64,000 bases of DNA, taken from assembly GCF_009497155.1 (NCBI RefSeq), contig NZ_WINI01000009.1, positions 62,001 to 126,000 of the forward strand, in the 5' to 3' direction. Below the pieces are notes generated by a model that was not told the origin of the DNA, did no database searches, and saw only the letters and a list, made by a program, of their open reading frames with translations. Each line of letters begins with the position of its first letter. Position 1 is the stretch's first letter. Below are positions 49,801 through 58,337 of the stretch, one piece after another. The position numbers and the translations under genes are program-made. The stretch is from Glaciimonas soli. GTDB taxonomy: Bacteria; Pseudomonadota; Gammaproteobacteria; Burkholderiales; Burkholderiaceae_D.

Positions 49801-50360
49801 GTCACGCGCACGGTAACGTCCTGCGGCTGATACGGCGCCAACAACAATATCTCGGCTTTGCCATCGACCACTTTGACTTGCATCCCGGGCGTGATGTGAT
49901 CCAGGTCTTTGCTACCGGGTCCGAATTCAGGCGTCGGCGCACCGGGGATTTGTAAACGCCCACCGGAGGTTTCTACCGTCACCACTGCATCCTTGACGGG
50001 CTGACCTTTATAGTCGAATACTGAGATGCTCAAATGTGCCGGCGTCTGGCCATCGGCCGGAATGCTATCGCTATCGACACTAACTGAAATTTTGCCGACG
50101 ATCGCATTCAAACGGTAATCCGCGCCCTGAATCTTATCAGCGAAAACGTGAGGTGAAACCGGCGGCAGATTGCTATTGCCGGTATCGAGCGGCGGTAAGA
50201 CGATACCGTCTTTATAGGACTGATCGTTAGCGCCATTAAAGGTGCTGACGGGCAGACTCAGATCGCCAACGGGGCCATTGACGGTGCCTTGTCCCCATGC
50301 AGAAAAACTAGCAGCTAGTGCCAGCGTCAACGTCGTGTAGCGAGATAGATTATTGCGCAT
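46899..50360 (-). CDS. Outer-membrane barrel protein with N-terminal Ig-like domain
   Basis: 1153 residues. Signal peptide (MRNNLSRYTTLTLALAASFSAWG), then an invasin-like Ig domain (about 85-200, ISVSVDSDSIPADGQTPAHLSISVFDYKGQPVKDAVVTVETSGG). A long run of alternating beta strands follows (about 230-1153), ending VYLRIRFKFDEDLF. Strand patterns such as GGMRTAFFLKGKIKGDALLTMAYDSDKD and SLGSGL/YKLTEKVDLTGEYEHG indicate a large outer-membrane barrel. It starts 11 nt inside the end of the giant gene, so the two are translationally coupled. I infer it displays or exports the giant protein; no known secretion family is recognised. Confidence 0.8.
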   Translation of the reverse strand: MRNNLSRYTTLTLALAASFSAWGQGTVNGPVGDLSLPVSTFNGANDQSYKDGIVLPPLDTGNSNLPPVSPHVFADKIQGADYRLNAIVGKISVSVDSDSIPADGQTPAHLSISVFDYKGQPVKDAVVTVETSGGRLQIPGAPTPEFGPGSKDLDHITPGMQVKVVDGKAEILLLAPYQPQDVTVRVTAGKAQAKGVISFIPELREMLAVGLVEGIIHFDGKSPVSLSTASTGDGFDQEIQSFSRSGDNGKLYGGMRTAFFLKGKIKGDALLTMAYDSDKDLQGRLFRDVNPDDYYAVYGDSSIKGFDAQSKSKLYVRIDKDKSYILYGDFQTGDGFSQVTGGGSVASIKKRDLGNYSRSMNGARGHYDANGVLVNAFATKDSLVQLIQEFPGQGLSGPFAVSAQDAQAGSETVEILTRDRNQPAVILSTVPLQRYVDYSFEPFSGHILLTRPLPSVDANGNPESLRVTYEVDSGGPSFWVTGVDAQVKLGQHLEVGGSFVKDKNPYAPYTLSSGNASIQLGPHTTIVAEYARSQSMLGDGTGLGASTNGSPYSLQPTVDQPSPVGGVFQEVTGAAYRVEMLHQDDDLQARAYYGHSDPYFNNPAASLSQGRDEGALKVTKKLDEKWSVYAEGTHSEDEVAQAKRDAESAGVAYKINPLWDVDVGVTHTNEVAGDYGTSTISLGSGLLVNPQSNGFGANTGFGVGSSLLNPQTGYGLNGSSYGLAGITYHSTGLRVRTTYKLTEKVDLTGEYEHGVGDDDYHRASIGAAYHFAEMARLYAKYEWVSGLSSPDATNGLYDSSAFVLGIDNEYMKDQRVFSEYAMRDAIDGDQLTWASGLRNMWNVSDTVKVTTSEEYLRAYHGNTQGAYAVTGGIEWRPSPLWLLSSRLEWRHTKDIEAEEYNASEPTAPPTPTFMPGNDTYLSTISAARKINRDWTFLGKNYLLYTDNRGYVGNLWEDKVQAGIAYRDTDTNRLNVLARYEYWVQRDQSGLNTLPPPETTDDLNGDPNISQGFEKHIISINADYHPSRPWWLDGRAAAKWENDLYSGGHDKYSAYLLSGRVTYDISKRWDIGVLGSVMYSPQGASKQYAFGPEVGYQLQDNLWLSAGWNVRGFNDRDLTGSDYTNQGVYLRIRFKFDEDLFGKRNPDVNPALTR

Positions 50361-53300
50361 GGCTATCTCCCTGTGCAGGCACCACTTGATTCGGCGCTTG
50401 ATTATTCTGCTGACTGTTTTGCTGACTGTTTTGCTGATTCAGCTCCAACTGCTGCAACGGCGTATCGCGCTCACTATTGTTGATTGGCGCTTGCTGCGCT
50501 CGCGACACGTCGTCCGGTGAATTTATCCGCGGTTTGACAATGATTTGATTGGCGCTGTCGGTGCCTTCTTGCGGATAGTCTGGCGCTTTGCCTTCAAATT
50601 TCAGCGGCACGCCGTGTTTTTTCTCGGTGTCCGGGCCGGGAAGTTCACCTTGCGTGCGACGTGCTTTGACTTGTTCCATCACCGTATTCGAGCAAGAACC
50701 TTCGATGAAATCAGCCCGTTCCAGCTCACCATTTTTCAGGTCAAGGAAAATACTATTAGCATCACCGACATTGCGGTTACTGCTGCTGACCAAGCGACTA
50801 CCGCGCGGCAACGTGGTTTGATCGACTTTCAAGACATGGGTTTGAGGAGTTAAACCACAATAGCTGTATTTACCTTCAATGTCGCTGATCAAGAATGTAC
50901 CGTCTTCCAGATACATACGTACGCCAGGAATACCGAGTTCTTCTGGATCTTTGATTTGATTGCCGTTGCAATCAACGTAAATCATACCGGCCACGCAAGC
51001 AGCGGTGCTGAAGACGCCGCCGCCAATCTTCACTTTCGCCTGTGCCTGATTCGAGCAATTTTGATTATTGTTGTGTGGGCAATGCGCAATGGCGCGGTTA
51101 ATACCATCACTTTGTGCCGCACCTACCCCAACTCTGACGCGGTAACTGAGCACAACAGAAACACCGGGGGCGATGGTGTCGAGCGTATAAGTCACCGCCG
51201 GACCCGGCGCGCCAGTGGTTGCCGTAATTTTTGCACCAGTCACATAACTGCTGTTATCAACCAGACGGAAACCGCGCGGCAAGGTGTCAACAATCTGCGG
51301 CCCGGTAACGACGTTGGCGCCAATATTGGTGATGTTGAGGGTGTAGACCAGACTGTCGCCGAGCTCCGCTTCTGATTTGTTGACGGTTTTCACTATCGAC
51401 AGCAAAGCATTATTCGCTGTAAGCATGGTCACTGCTTTGCCACAATGCACATCCGAACAATTTGTCCCCGGCGCTGGCGGATTGCCACCGTTGCTGAGAT
51501 CTCCACCGCCGCCAACGGACGCATAGTTTGTGATACTTCCGGCTGCGGCGGGAACACCGACTGTCACTGGTACAGCAATACTGGCGGTACCGTTGGTTGC
51601 TGCCAGTGGTGTGGTTGGCGTAAAGTTAAAATTGAGTACAAAACCGGTCGCGGCCGTACCCGTCGTCACCACATTGCTGATGGTTCCCTGACCACTGGTC
51701 ATCGTGCCATTTAAGCTAAAGCCCACTGGCAAATTGTCGACCAGTGTCAACGCACCGTTGGTCGTACCGGTTCCTGTATTGTTAATCGTCAGCTGATATA
51801 CGCCAGTCCCGCCTACGACCAATGTGGCTGGGCCGGTTTTGATCAATGACAGCGTTGGTTCTCCTGCGACCACCACCGAATCTTTACTGCAATGATTAAC
51901 ATCACTGCAAGCAACTCCTGGCGGAACGCGTGCGAACGGATCGCCACCACCGCTGATGCTGACATAGTTGACGGCAGTGCCCTTGGCTGCGGCGCTCTGA
52001 TTGACGCTGATCGTAATGTTCGCGCCGTGGCTTGCCGTGAGCGCTGTGGTCGGTGTAAATCCGAATGTCACCTGCTGGCCAGTAATAACCAGGTTACTAA
52101 TACTGCCATCATTGCTAGTAATTGGATTGGTGCCGATCAAACTCATGCCGGTCGGCAGAACATCGGTGATATTTATTAAATTGGTGCTTGGTTGCCCACT
52201 AACATCGCTAATTGCCAGGTTGTAAACGCCGACGGCACCTACGTTGAAATTGCCGGTATGGGTTTTAACGACTTTCAGAATCGTTGTTGGCGGATATGTC
52301 ACACAGGCTGGATCAACAGAAGGACAAGTTGGCGGCGTCGCTCCTGTAGGGAAAGCGACATTGCTGATGCTGACAACGTTAGGTGGTAATGGTGATGCTG
52401 CTTGAAAGCTGACGGTAACTGCTTTGCTGCTACCCGCAGGCACCGTGAGGCCAATCCAATTAACCGCACTGCCGGTCAGACTACCCGCATCACTGCTACT
52501 GATATAGCTGGTGGCAGTGGGTGTGGCATCGGTCAATGCATAACCGGTCACTGTGGTACCGGTAGCATTGCTTAAGGTGATGGTGTACAGCAGCGTATCG
52601 CTCGCCTTCAGCGTTTGGCCTGCAACCGGCGCAACGCCATTCACGCTAGTCAATGCCTTGGCAATGGTCACCACGCCCGGCGGTTTTATCAGCGTCGGGT
52701 CGCTGGTGCAATGATTGGCATCGCTACAACCGGTTCCCGGTACCATCGGTGTGAACGGATCACCGCCATCGCTGACGCTGGCGTAATTAGTTGCTGTCCC
52801 TACTGCTGATGCCGCTACAGTAACGTTGAGCGTCAGCGTGGCAATGCCGCCTCCGGCAGCAATCGCTGGTGCGGGCGTAAAGTCAAAGGTCACTAATTGT
52901 CCGTTGGTGATGATGTTGTCAGCGACGCCGTTTGCGCTAGTGATCGGACTGGTTGCTGCCAGAGTCATTCCGTTTGGTAGCAGATCAGATATTCTCACCA
53001 CGCCTTCTGTGAAACCCGCACCGTTATTCGTCACCGTCAACGTGTAGCTTGCTGGCTGACCAACGACGAAATAACCGGTGTGACTCTTGACGATTTTCAA
53101 GTTCGACGCCCGCGGCGGATAGACCACGCAGGCGGGATTGAGCGAAGGACAAGCTGGCGGTGGCGAGCCTGTCTGGTAAGCGACGTTGGCAATACTCAGC
53201 GTACCTGGCGGCAGCGGTGTCGCAGCCTTAAAAGTGACGGTGACCGCTTTGGTACTACCTGCCGGTACAGTAAGGCCGGTCCAGTTAACGGCAACGCCGG

Positions 53301-56300
53301 TCGACACACCACTATCACTACTGCTGACATAACTGGTGGCCGTTGGCGTCGCATCCGTCAAAGCGTAAGCGGTGGCATCGGTGCCACCGGCATTACTCAT
53401 CGTGATGGTGTACAGAAGGACATCCCCTGCTTTCAAGGTTTGCCCCTGCACCACGGCCGCACCATTAACACTAGTCAGTGCTTTTGCAATCGTCACATCA
53501 GCAGTGGTTTTTATCAGCGCAGGATCGTTGCTGCAATGGGAGACGTCAACGCAATTGGTTCCCGGCGGTGTCGGTGGAAATGGATCATTACCGCCGCTGA
53601 CACTGGCATAGTTGGTGAGCGTCGCGGAGGTGCCAGAAGGCACTGCCGCCGCACTGAAACTACCGTTGACCGTGATGTTGACAGTAGTACCGACAGCAAT
53701 CGCCGGCGCTGGCGTGAAATCAAATGTCACCAACACACCGTTGGCGGTCGTGCTAGTGACGACGTTAGTCACAGTACCGTTGGGGCTGGTAAACGGATTG
53801 GTGGTTGCCAAAATTAAGCCGGTTGGCAGCAAATCGGATAACTGCAACGTGCCGCGCGTAGCACTACCACCGTTATTGGTAATGGCGAGGTTATAGCTTG
53901 CAGGTTGCCCTACAGTGAAAGTACCCGTGTGGCTTTTCACCAGCTTCAAGTTCGGCACGATCGGCAAGGCAACCGGATTACAAATTGCCGGATTGGCCAA
54001 TTCTGCAGCAGATTCATTGAGTGGATCGGCGGGCATCGTACAATTAGCAACCGGCGGATTTAATGCACAGTTAAGACCGTTTTGGGGTGAGCAATCAGAA
54101 ACCGTCGCCGTATTGGCAATATTGATGACCGGCGCTGTGACAGGATTATTCACTTTCACACTAAAAGTCAGGCTTAAGTCTTGCCCCGCAGTCAACGTCT
54201 GAGTCGAACCGGCGAAACTCCATTGCACAGTATTACCGTTCAACACCCCGCCATTAGCTGCCGAAACAAAAGTGACACCAGCAGGTAATGCATCTTTCAC
54301 AAACTGCACATCATTGGCCAGACTCACCGGTAAATAACCGGGATTAGTTAGCCTCAATAAATACGTCAGGTTAGCGCCCGGTGGAATCGCCTGACCTACC
54401 AGCGATGTCGTGGTGCCGGTTAACATCACATCTTTAAACAAAGCATGAATCGGGGTGGTAGTCAGTACTGTCAACGTGGAGTTGGCCGGTAAAGAGTTGG
54501 TCACGGTTTGTGCAGTCTGCACTGCGCCAGCCGGAATTATATTGGTCTGATTACCTTTGACGGTGCCGACGACATTGACTGTCACTACGCAACTGCTGCC
54601 ACTGGTAACGGTGGCATTGGTGATGACGACCGAAGTAGCACCTGCTGCTGCAGTGACGGTTGGTGAACCGCAATTGCTTTTAGTGATATTCGGGGTCGGT
54701 GCAATGACAACACCATTTGGCAAATTATCGGTCAGGTTGGTGCCGGTAAAATTACTATTGGCGAGCGTATTACTGTTAATGACCTGGATGGTCAAGGTGC
54801 TCATCTGACCGACACCGGTGCCTTGGAAATTGCTGCTAACCGGACCGCTTCCCGGATATTGAAACACTGTCACCGGGTTAAAACTTTTGGATACCTGAGG
54901 CGCCGTCAACGGATTGCTGATGGTGAGATTGGCATCTGCCGGTTTGATATTGGTAGCCGATGGATCAGGATTGCTATTCACATCAGTGGCTGTTACCGCA
55001 TTGGCTAAAATTGAATTGGTGGCAACGCTATTGGCCGGTACGCCAGGAGCGGCAGCCACATTGAATGTCATCGTACATTGCGGCGGTGTTGCGCTGGTGG
55101 TGAAGGCGTTGAGCCTGGAAATCTGGAAAGTGATGGTTTGGCCACTGACCTGATAGGTAGTCACGGCTCCGGCAGAATTAGAACAGGCAAAAACCGGATT
55201 TAATGGCGCAGCAAAAACCAGTTGCGCTGGCAACGTATCGGCTGCAGAAACGTTATAGCGCGGCACCGAAGCTGGATTAATGATCGTGATAGTCGCCGCG
55301 CTGGTACCGTTCAGCGGGATCGATGTCGGATTAAATGATTTGGCAGGATATAGCGGTTGATTGCCTACCACCAAAGCCGCTGCGACGTTACTGATGACGC
55401 CACCCGAACAAGCCGTATTACCGGTAACAGCACTGACACAAGCAGCGGCCTGATTATTCTCTGGCGTGCCGTTCGCTGGTGGTGCCGGAGTAATAATAGA
55501 GTCCGCGATCAGACGAACTCTGATGGTACAACTGGTGGAAGCCTGTGGGATTAACCCGTTATCTATGGTCAATGTCTGACCATTAGCCGGGGCTGTTACG
55601 GTTCCCCCGCACGTGTTACTCACCAAAGCGGAATAGTGAAAATTTGGTGCAGTCGCCGCCCAGCTATCGACCATATGGATAGGCGTCAAATCCATATTGA
55701 CACCGCCGGTAGGGACGGATTTATTCAACTGTATGGACATATCAATCGCACCACCCGTCACCGTGGCAGGCGCATGACCAGTTGGCAGCGACAATGATGC
55801 TTCAGTGACCAGTTGAATATAGGTTTTCGTCATGCTACTCAAGGTCGGTCCGGTACCTGGCCCCGGCGCGATCAACGACACCTGAGCACTAGCCGTAGCC
55901 TGTGTAATCGCCGTATTAGTAGCGGTTAAGCTATTTGCAGGAATGGTATTGACCAACACTTGGCCTGTGGTTCCAGTCGGTGCCACGACATTGATCGTCA
56001 CCGTACAAGAACGCCCCGCTGCCAAAGTTGCCCCGGATAGTTTGACGGTGCTGCTATTCGGCGCAGTAACCGAACCACCGCAAGTAGTAGATGCATTAGG
56101 TGCCGTGGTGTAGACATTTAAACCGGCAGGCAGGTTGTCGGTTACTGCCATGCCATTCCATGGCCCCCCTGTATTGTTATAAATCGTCCATGTCATGCTG
56201 AACGATTGACCGACATAGGGTGATCCGGTTGAAAACGCTTTGGTCAATACATTGCTCGGCACGGGTGTCACTGACAAAGTGCCATTCGTGGTGCCGGTGC

Positions 56301-57303
56301 TTGCCAACGGCGGGGTAACTTGTCCGTTTAGTGAAGTAACGCTCCCCGGGCCCATGGAATTTATTAGATTCACCGTCGCCGTGCCCACGACGGTTGCCGT
56401 CACCGTACAGTTGGCACCGCCGGGAATGGTGGCGCCCGTCATTCCCAAGGAAGATCCACCTGCCGTCGCGGCTATCGTGCCGGTACATGTGGTAGATGCA
56501 TTTGGAGGATTTGCCAACACCATACCTGCAGGCAGGTTGTCGGTCATATTGGTATTGGTCAGCGGCAGAAGATTGGCGTTGTTCAGTGTAATCGTCATCT
56601 GCGAAGTCTGACCCGAGACGATCGTATTTGGGCTAAAGGCTTTGCCACTTACTTGCGGGGGCGTCGCGTTGCGACGAATCACCGTCAATGAAGCACTGGC
56701 ATTTTCCCTGACGACCTGACCTATAGCTAACGGCGCTCCCGCCGGGATCGTATTGGTGTACACACTGGCGCTGGTACTGACGACATCAACCTGAAAACTA
56801 CAAAAGTTACCAGTGATAATCGTCCCCTCACTAATGCGTAGAGAGCTTGCACCAGCCGTCGCATTGACCGTCGCGCCACAAGAAGTACTGGTGTTAGGCG
56901 GCGTAGCGATGATGACGCCGGTCGGCAAATTATCGGTCAGATTCAGTTGCGACAACGACGTCAGTGGGTCGGTATTGCTAATTGAAATAGTCAGGCGGCT
57001 TTTATTGAACGGCGCACTGTCTTGTATTTGTACCGGATCGAATGATTTATTGACATCGACCGATTGCGCCAAAGCTGCGTTACTAAATAACACGCAACTG
57101 ACACTGAAGAATATTGCAATGGATTTTGCAACAACGGTTGCAACGGAAACACTGGGTTTATGTAGTATTTGAAATGCAGAATAAAACGGAGGTTTTGGCT
57201 TTTTGAAATTATCGTTGTGCTGCAGATTTTTTTTTGCTAATTTTTTTATACCTAAAAAAAGCTGGGGTAAAGGAATTACTCGCCTTGCAAACGCATACTC
57301 CAT
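50350..57303 (-). CDS. Giant DUF11-repeat surface protein with SdrD-like B domain
   Basis: 2317 residues. A long charged leader (1-50) precedes a hydrophobic signal helix (about 58-78) ending NAALAQ. Residues about 85-2120 are tandem DUF11 Ig-like units: an early type (KSFNP...DNLPxGxxIAxPPN with paired Cys) and a later type (KSHTG.F.VGQPASY...DLLPTGL). A module of about 280 residues is duplicated, starting near residues 1116, 1399 and 1673. Residues about 2130-2230 form a SdrD B-like domain (GMIYVDCNGNQIKDPEELGIPGVRMYLEDG). The tail is Gln/Asn-rich. The first codons contain A7 and A9 runs. Probable adhesin or surface-layer protein; export route unknown. Confidence 0.88.
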   Translation of the reverse strand: MEYAFARRVIPLPQLFLGIKKLAKKNLQHNDNFKKPKPPFYSAFQILHKPSVSVATVVAKSIAIFFSVSCVLFSNAALAQSVDVNKSFDPVQIQDSAPFNKSRLTISISNTDPLTSLSQLNLTDNLPTGVIIATPPNTSTSCGATVNATAGASSLRISEGTIITGNFCSFQVDVVSTSASVYTNTIPAGAPLAIGQVVRENASASLTVIRRNATPPQVSGKAFSPNTIVSGQTSQMTITLNNANLLPLTNTNMTDNLPAGMVLANPPNASTTCTGTIAATAGGSSLGMTGATIPGGANCTVTATVVGTATVNLINSMGPGSVTSLNGQVTPPLASTGTTNGTLSVTPVPSNVLTKAFSTGSPYVGQSFSMTWTIYNNTGGPWNGMAVTDNLPAGLNVYTTAPNASTTCGGSVTAPNSSTVKLSGATLAAGRSCTVTINVVAPTGTTGQVLVNTIPANSLTATNTAITQATASAQVSLIAPGPGTGPTLSSMTKTYIQLVTEASLSLPTGHAPATVTGGAIDMSIQLNKSVPTGGVNMDLTPIHMVDSWAATAPNFHYSALVSNTCGGTVTAPANGQTLTIDNGLIPQASTSCTIRVRLIADSIITPAPPANGTPENNQAAACVSAVTGNTACSGGVISNVAAALVVGNQPLYPAKSFNPTSIPLNGTSAATITIINPASVPRYNVSAADTLPAQLVFAAPLNPVFACSNSAGAVTTYQVSGQTITFQISRLNAFTTSATPPQCTMTFNVAAAPGVPANSVATNSILANAVTATDVNSNPDPSATNIKPADANLTISNPLTAPQVSKSFNPVTVFQYPGSGPVSSNFQGTGVGQMSTLTIQVINSNTLANSNFTGTNLTDNLPNGVVIAPTPNITKSNCGSPTVTAAAGATSVVITNATVTSGSSCVVTVNVVGTVKGNQTNIIPAGAVQTAQTVTNSLPANSTLTVLTTTPIHALFKDVMLTGTTTSLVGQAIPPGANLTYLLRLTNPGYLPVSLANDVQFVKDALPAGVTFVSAANGGVLNGNTVQWSFAGSTQTLTAGQDLSLTFSVKVNNPVTAPVINIANTATVSDCSPQNGLNCALNPPVANCTMPADPLNESAAELANPAICNPVALPIVPNLKLVKSHTGTFTVGQPASYNLAITNNGGSATRGTLQLSDLLPTGLILATTNPFTSPNGTVTNVVTSTTANGVLVTFDFTPAPAIAVGTTVNITVNGSFSAAAVPSGTSATLTNYASVSGGNDPFPPTPPGTNCVDVSHCSNDPALIKTTADVTIAKALTSVNGAAVVQGQTLKAGDVLLYTITMSNAGGTDATAYALTDATPTATSYVSSSDSGVSTGVAVNWTGLTVPAGSTKAVTVTFKAATPLPPGTLSIANVAYQTGSPPPACPSLNPACVVYPPRASNLKIVKSHTGYFVVGQPASYTLTVTNNGAGFTEGVVRISDLLPNGMTLAATSPITSANGVADNIITNGQLVTFDFTPAPAIAAGGGIATLTLNVTVAASAVGTATNYASVSDGGDPFTPMVPGTGCSDANHCTSDPTLIKPPGVVTIAKALTSVNGVAPVAGQTLKASDTLLYTITLSNATGTTVTGYALTDATPTATSYISSSDAGSLTGSAVNWIGLTVPAGSSKAVTVSFQAASPLPPNVVSISNVAFPTGATPPTCPSVDPACVTYPPTTILKVVKTHTGNFNVGAVGVYNLAISDVSGQPSTNLINITDVLPTGMSLIGTNPITSNDGSISNLVITGQQVTFGFTPTTALTASHGANITISVNQSAAAKGTAVNYVSISGGGDPFARVPPGVACSDVNHCSKDSVVVAGEPTLSLIKTGPATLVVGGTGVYQLTINNTGTGTTNGALTLVDNLPVGFSLNGTMTSGQGTISNVVTTGTAATGFVLNFNFTPTTPLAATNGTASIAVPVTVGVPAAAGSITNYASVGGGGDLSNGGNPPAPGTNCSDVHCGKAVTMLTANNALLSIVKTVNKSEAELGDSLVYTLNITNIGANVVTGPQIVDTLPRGFRLVDNSSYVTGAKITATTGAPGPAVTYTLDTIAPGVSVVLSYRVRVGVGAAQSDGINRAIAHCPHNNNQNCSNQAQAKVKIGGGVFSTAACVAGMIYVDCNGNQIKDPEELGIPGVRMYLEDGTFLISDIEGKYSYCGLTPQTHVLKVDQTTLPRGSRLVSSSNRNVGDANSIFLDLKNGELERADFIEGSCSNTVMEQVKARRTQGELPGPDTEKKHGVPLKFEGKAPDYPQEGTDSANQIIVKPRINSPDDVSRAQQAPINNSERDTPLQQLELNQQNSQQNSQQNNQAPNQVVPAQGDSHAQ

Positions 57304-57630
57304 ATTTCATCACCCCTTCTCAAGGCCATGGTTTTTTGCCATAGTTACATTCTGCAGTTGCATTTTTAGATGCCAAAATTTCGTCATATTGCAGAAAGCT
57401 GTATTGATTTTTACAACTTACTTTTTGTAACAATTCAGCTACATTGAAAGGAATTCTAAATTTTAATTTTCTGGATAGCAACTTATATCTCAAATGCAAT
57501 GTTTTATGGATAGAATAACGACAGTGCTGATAAACATCTGCATAACAGAAAGAAAGCGGCCCAATTAATAAATCCTATGAGATAATTTTGAGCTGCCCCA
57601 CTAGAAATAAGCCACAGGAAGACCCAGCGC
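57304..57630. other. Divergent promoter region
   Basis: 327 AT-rich bases between the surface operon (-) and the copper module (+). Long A/T runs and no identifiable operator; a MerR-type (CueR) dyad was looked for and not found. Confidence 0.45.
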
Positions 57631-58095
57631 GTGCGACGGTTCCACACAATGCGAAAGATGAAAAACGTCATATGGATAGCGACATTCGCCATCCTGATGA
57701 ATGTGTTCGCGCCGTTGATTTCGCATACACTCGCTCAAAAAAATAACGAGAACGCGCATCAGGCAGCATTGATGACGATGATTGCCGATGCAACGTTTTG
57801 CACCACGCATGATGCATCTCAACGTGCGCAACAATCCCACGCTGATCACGATCCGAATCTGAGCTCAAACTACAGCTCAAACCACGACGCAGACCACAGC
57901 ACAGATCATGACGGCATGGAAGCCTGCGGTTACTGCAGCTTGCTGGCGCATCAACCATTTCTCACCACGGCATTCGCGCAACTCGATGCCGCTACCACCA
58001 TCAACGGCAGCTATGTAGCCGCCCTTTCCGCTGCCTTCCAACCGTACACCGTTGCCCACGCCAACCGTGCGCAACCACCACCAGCTATCGCTTGA
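57631..58095 (+). CDS. His-rich DUF2946-like envelope protein
   Basis: 154 residues. A signal or anchor helix (VIWIATFAILMNVFAPLISHTLAQ) precedes a Ser/His/Asp-rich stretch (SHADHDPNLSSNYSSNHDADHSTDHDGMEACGYCSLLAH) with a CxxC pair. The DUF2946 family carries this CGYC-like motif near the middle and is often linked to copper genes, as here. The start is uncertain: GTG 57631 has AGGAAG upstream, while ATG 57649 and 57658 lack one. The His-rich segment and CxxC suggest metal binding (inference). Confidence 0.72.
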   Translation: MRRFHTMRKMKNVIWIATFAILMNVFAPLISHTLAQKNNENAHQAALMTMIADATFCTTHDASQRAQQSHADHDPNLSSNYSSNHDADHSTDHDGMEACGYCSLLAHQPFLTTAFAQLDAATTINGSYVAALSAAFQPYTVAHANRAQPPPAIA

Positions 58096-58107
58096 AATAA
58101 ACAAGCG

Positions 58108-58301
58108 GTGTTACGCATAACCACAATCTAACCGTCGTCATTCCCGCTAACGCGGGAATCCATGCTGCCAAATACAAAGCTGCGTTGACATTATGTTGAA
58201 CAACACGCGAGGCACGGTATATACCGCCGTCCCTCTGGTATTGATTAAGCTAAGTTACATGGATTCCCGCGTACGAGGAATGACAGAGGTGTTTGCGTAA
58301 C
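58108..58301. repeat. Paired-arm repeat, ATTCCCGCG family, copy C
   Basis: The left arm includes TGTTACGCA (58110) then CGTCATTCCCGCTAACGCG (58136 on). The right arm includes ACATGGATTCCCGCGTACG (58258 on) then TGCGTAACA (58295 area), so the arms are inverted over about 50 nt each, around a roughly 95-nt centre. Outer flanks match the right flank of copy B. Confidence 0.78.
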
Positions 58302-58337
58302 ATCAGTAAATCACCCCAATTTCACAGATAGCGCACC

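Noticed and set aside
50350-50560. Possible frameshift where the giant and barrel genes overlap
   Set aside because: The 11-nt overlap has a proper stop and a separate start with its own signal peptide, so two proteins are encoded.
51400-57000. CRISPR-like periodic repeats
   Set aside because: The periodicity is protein-coding (DUF11 units) with codon-level divergence and no constant spacers.
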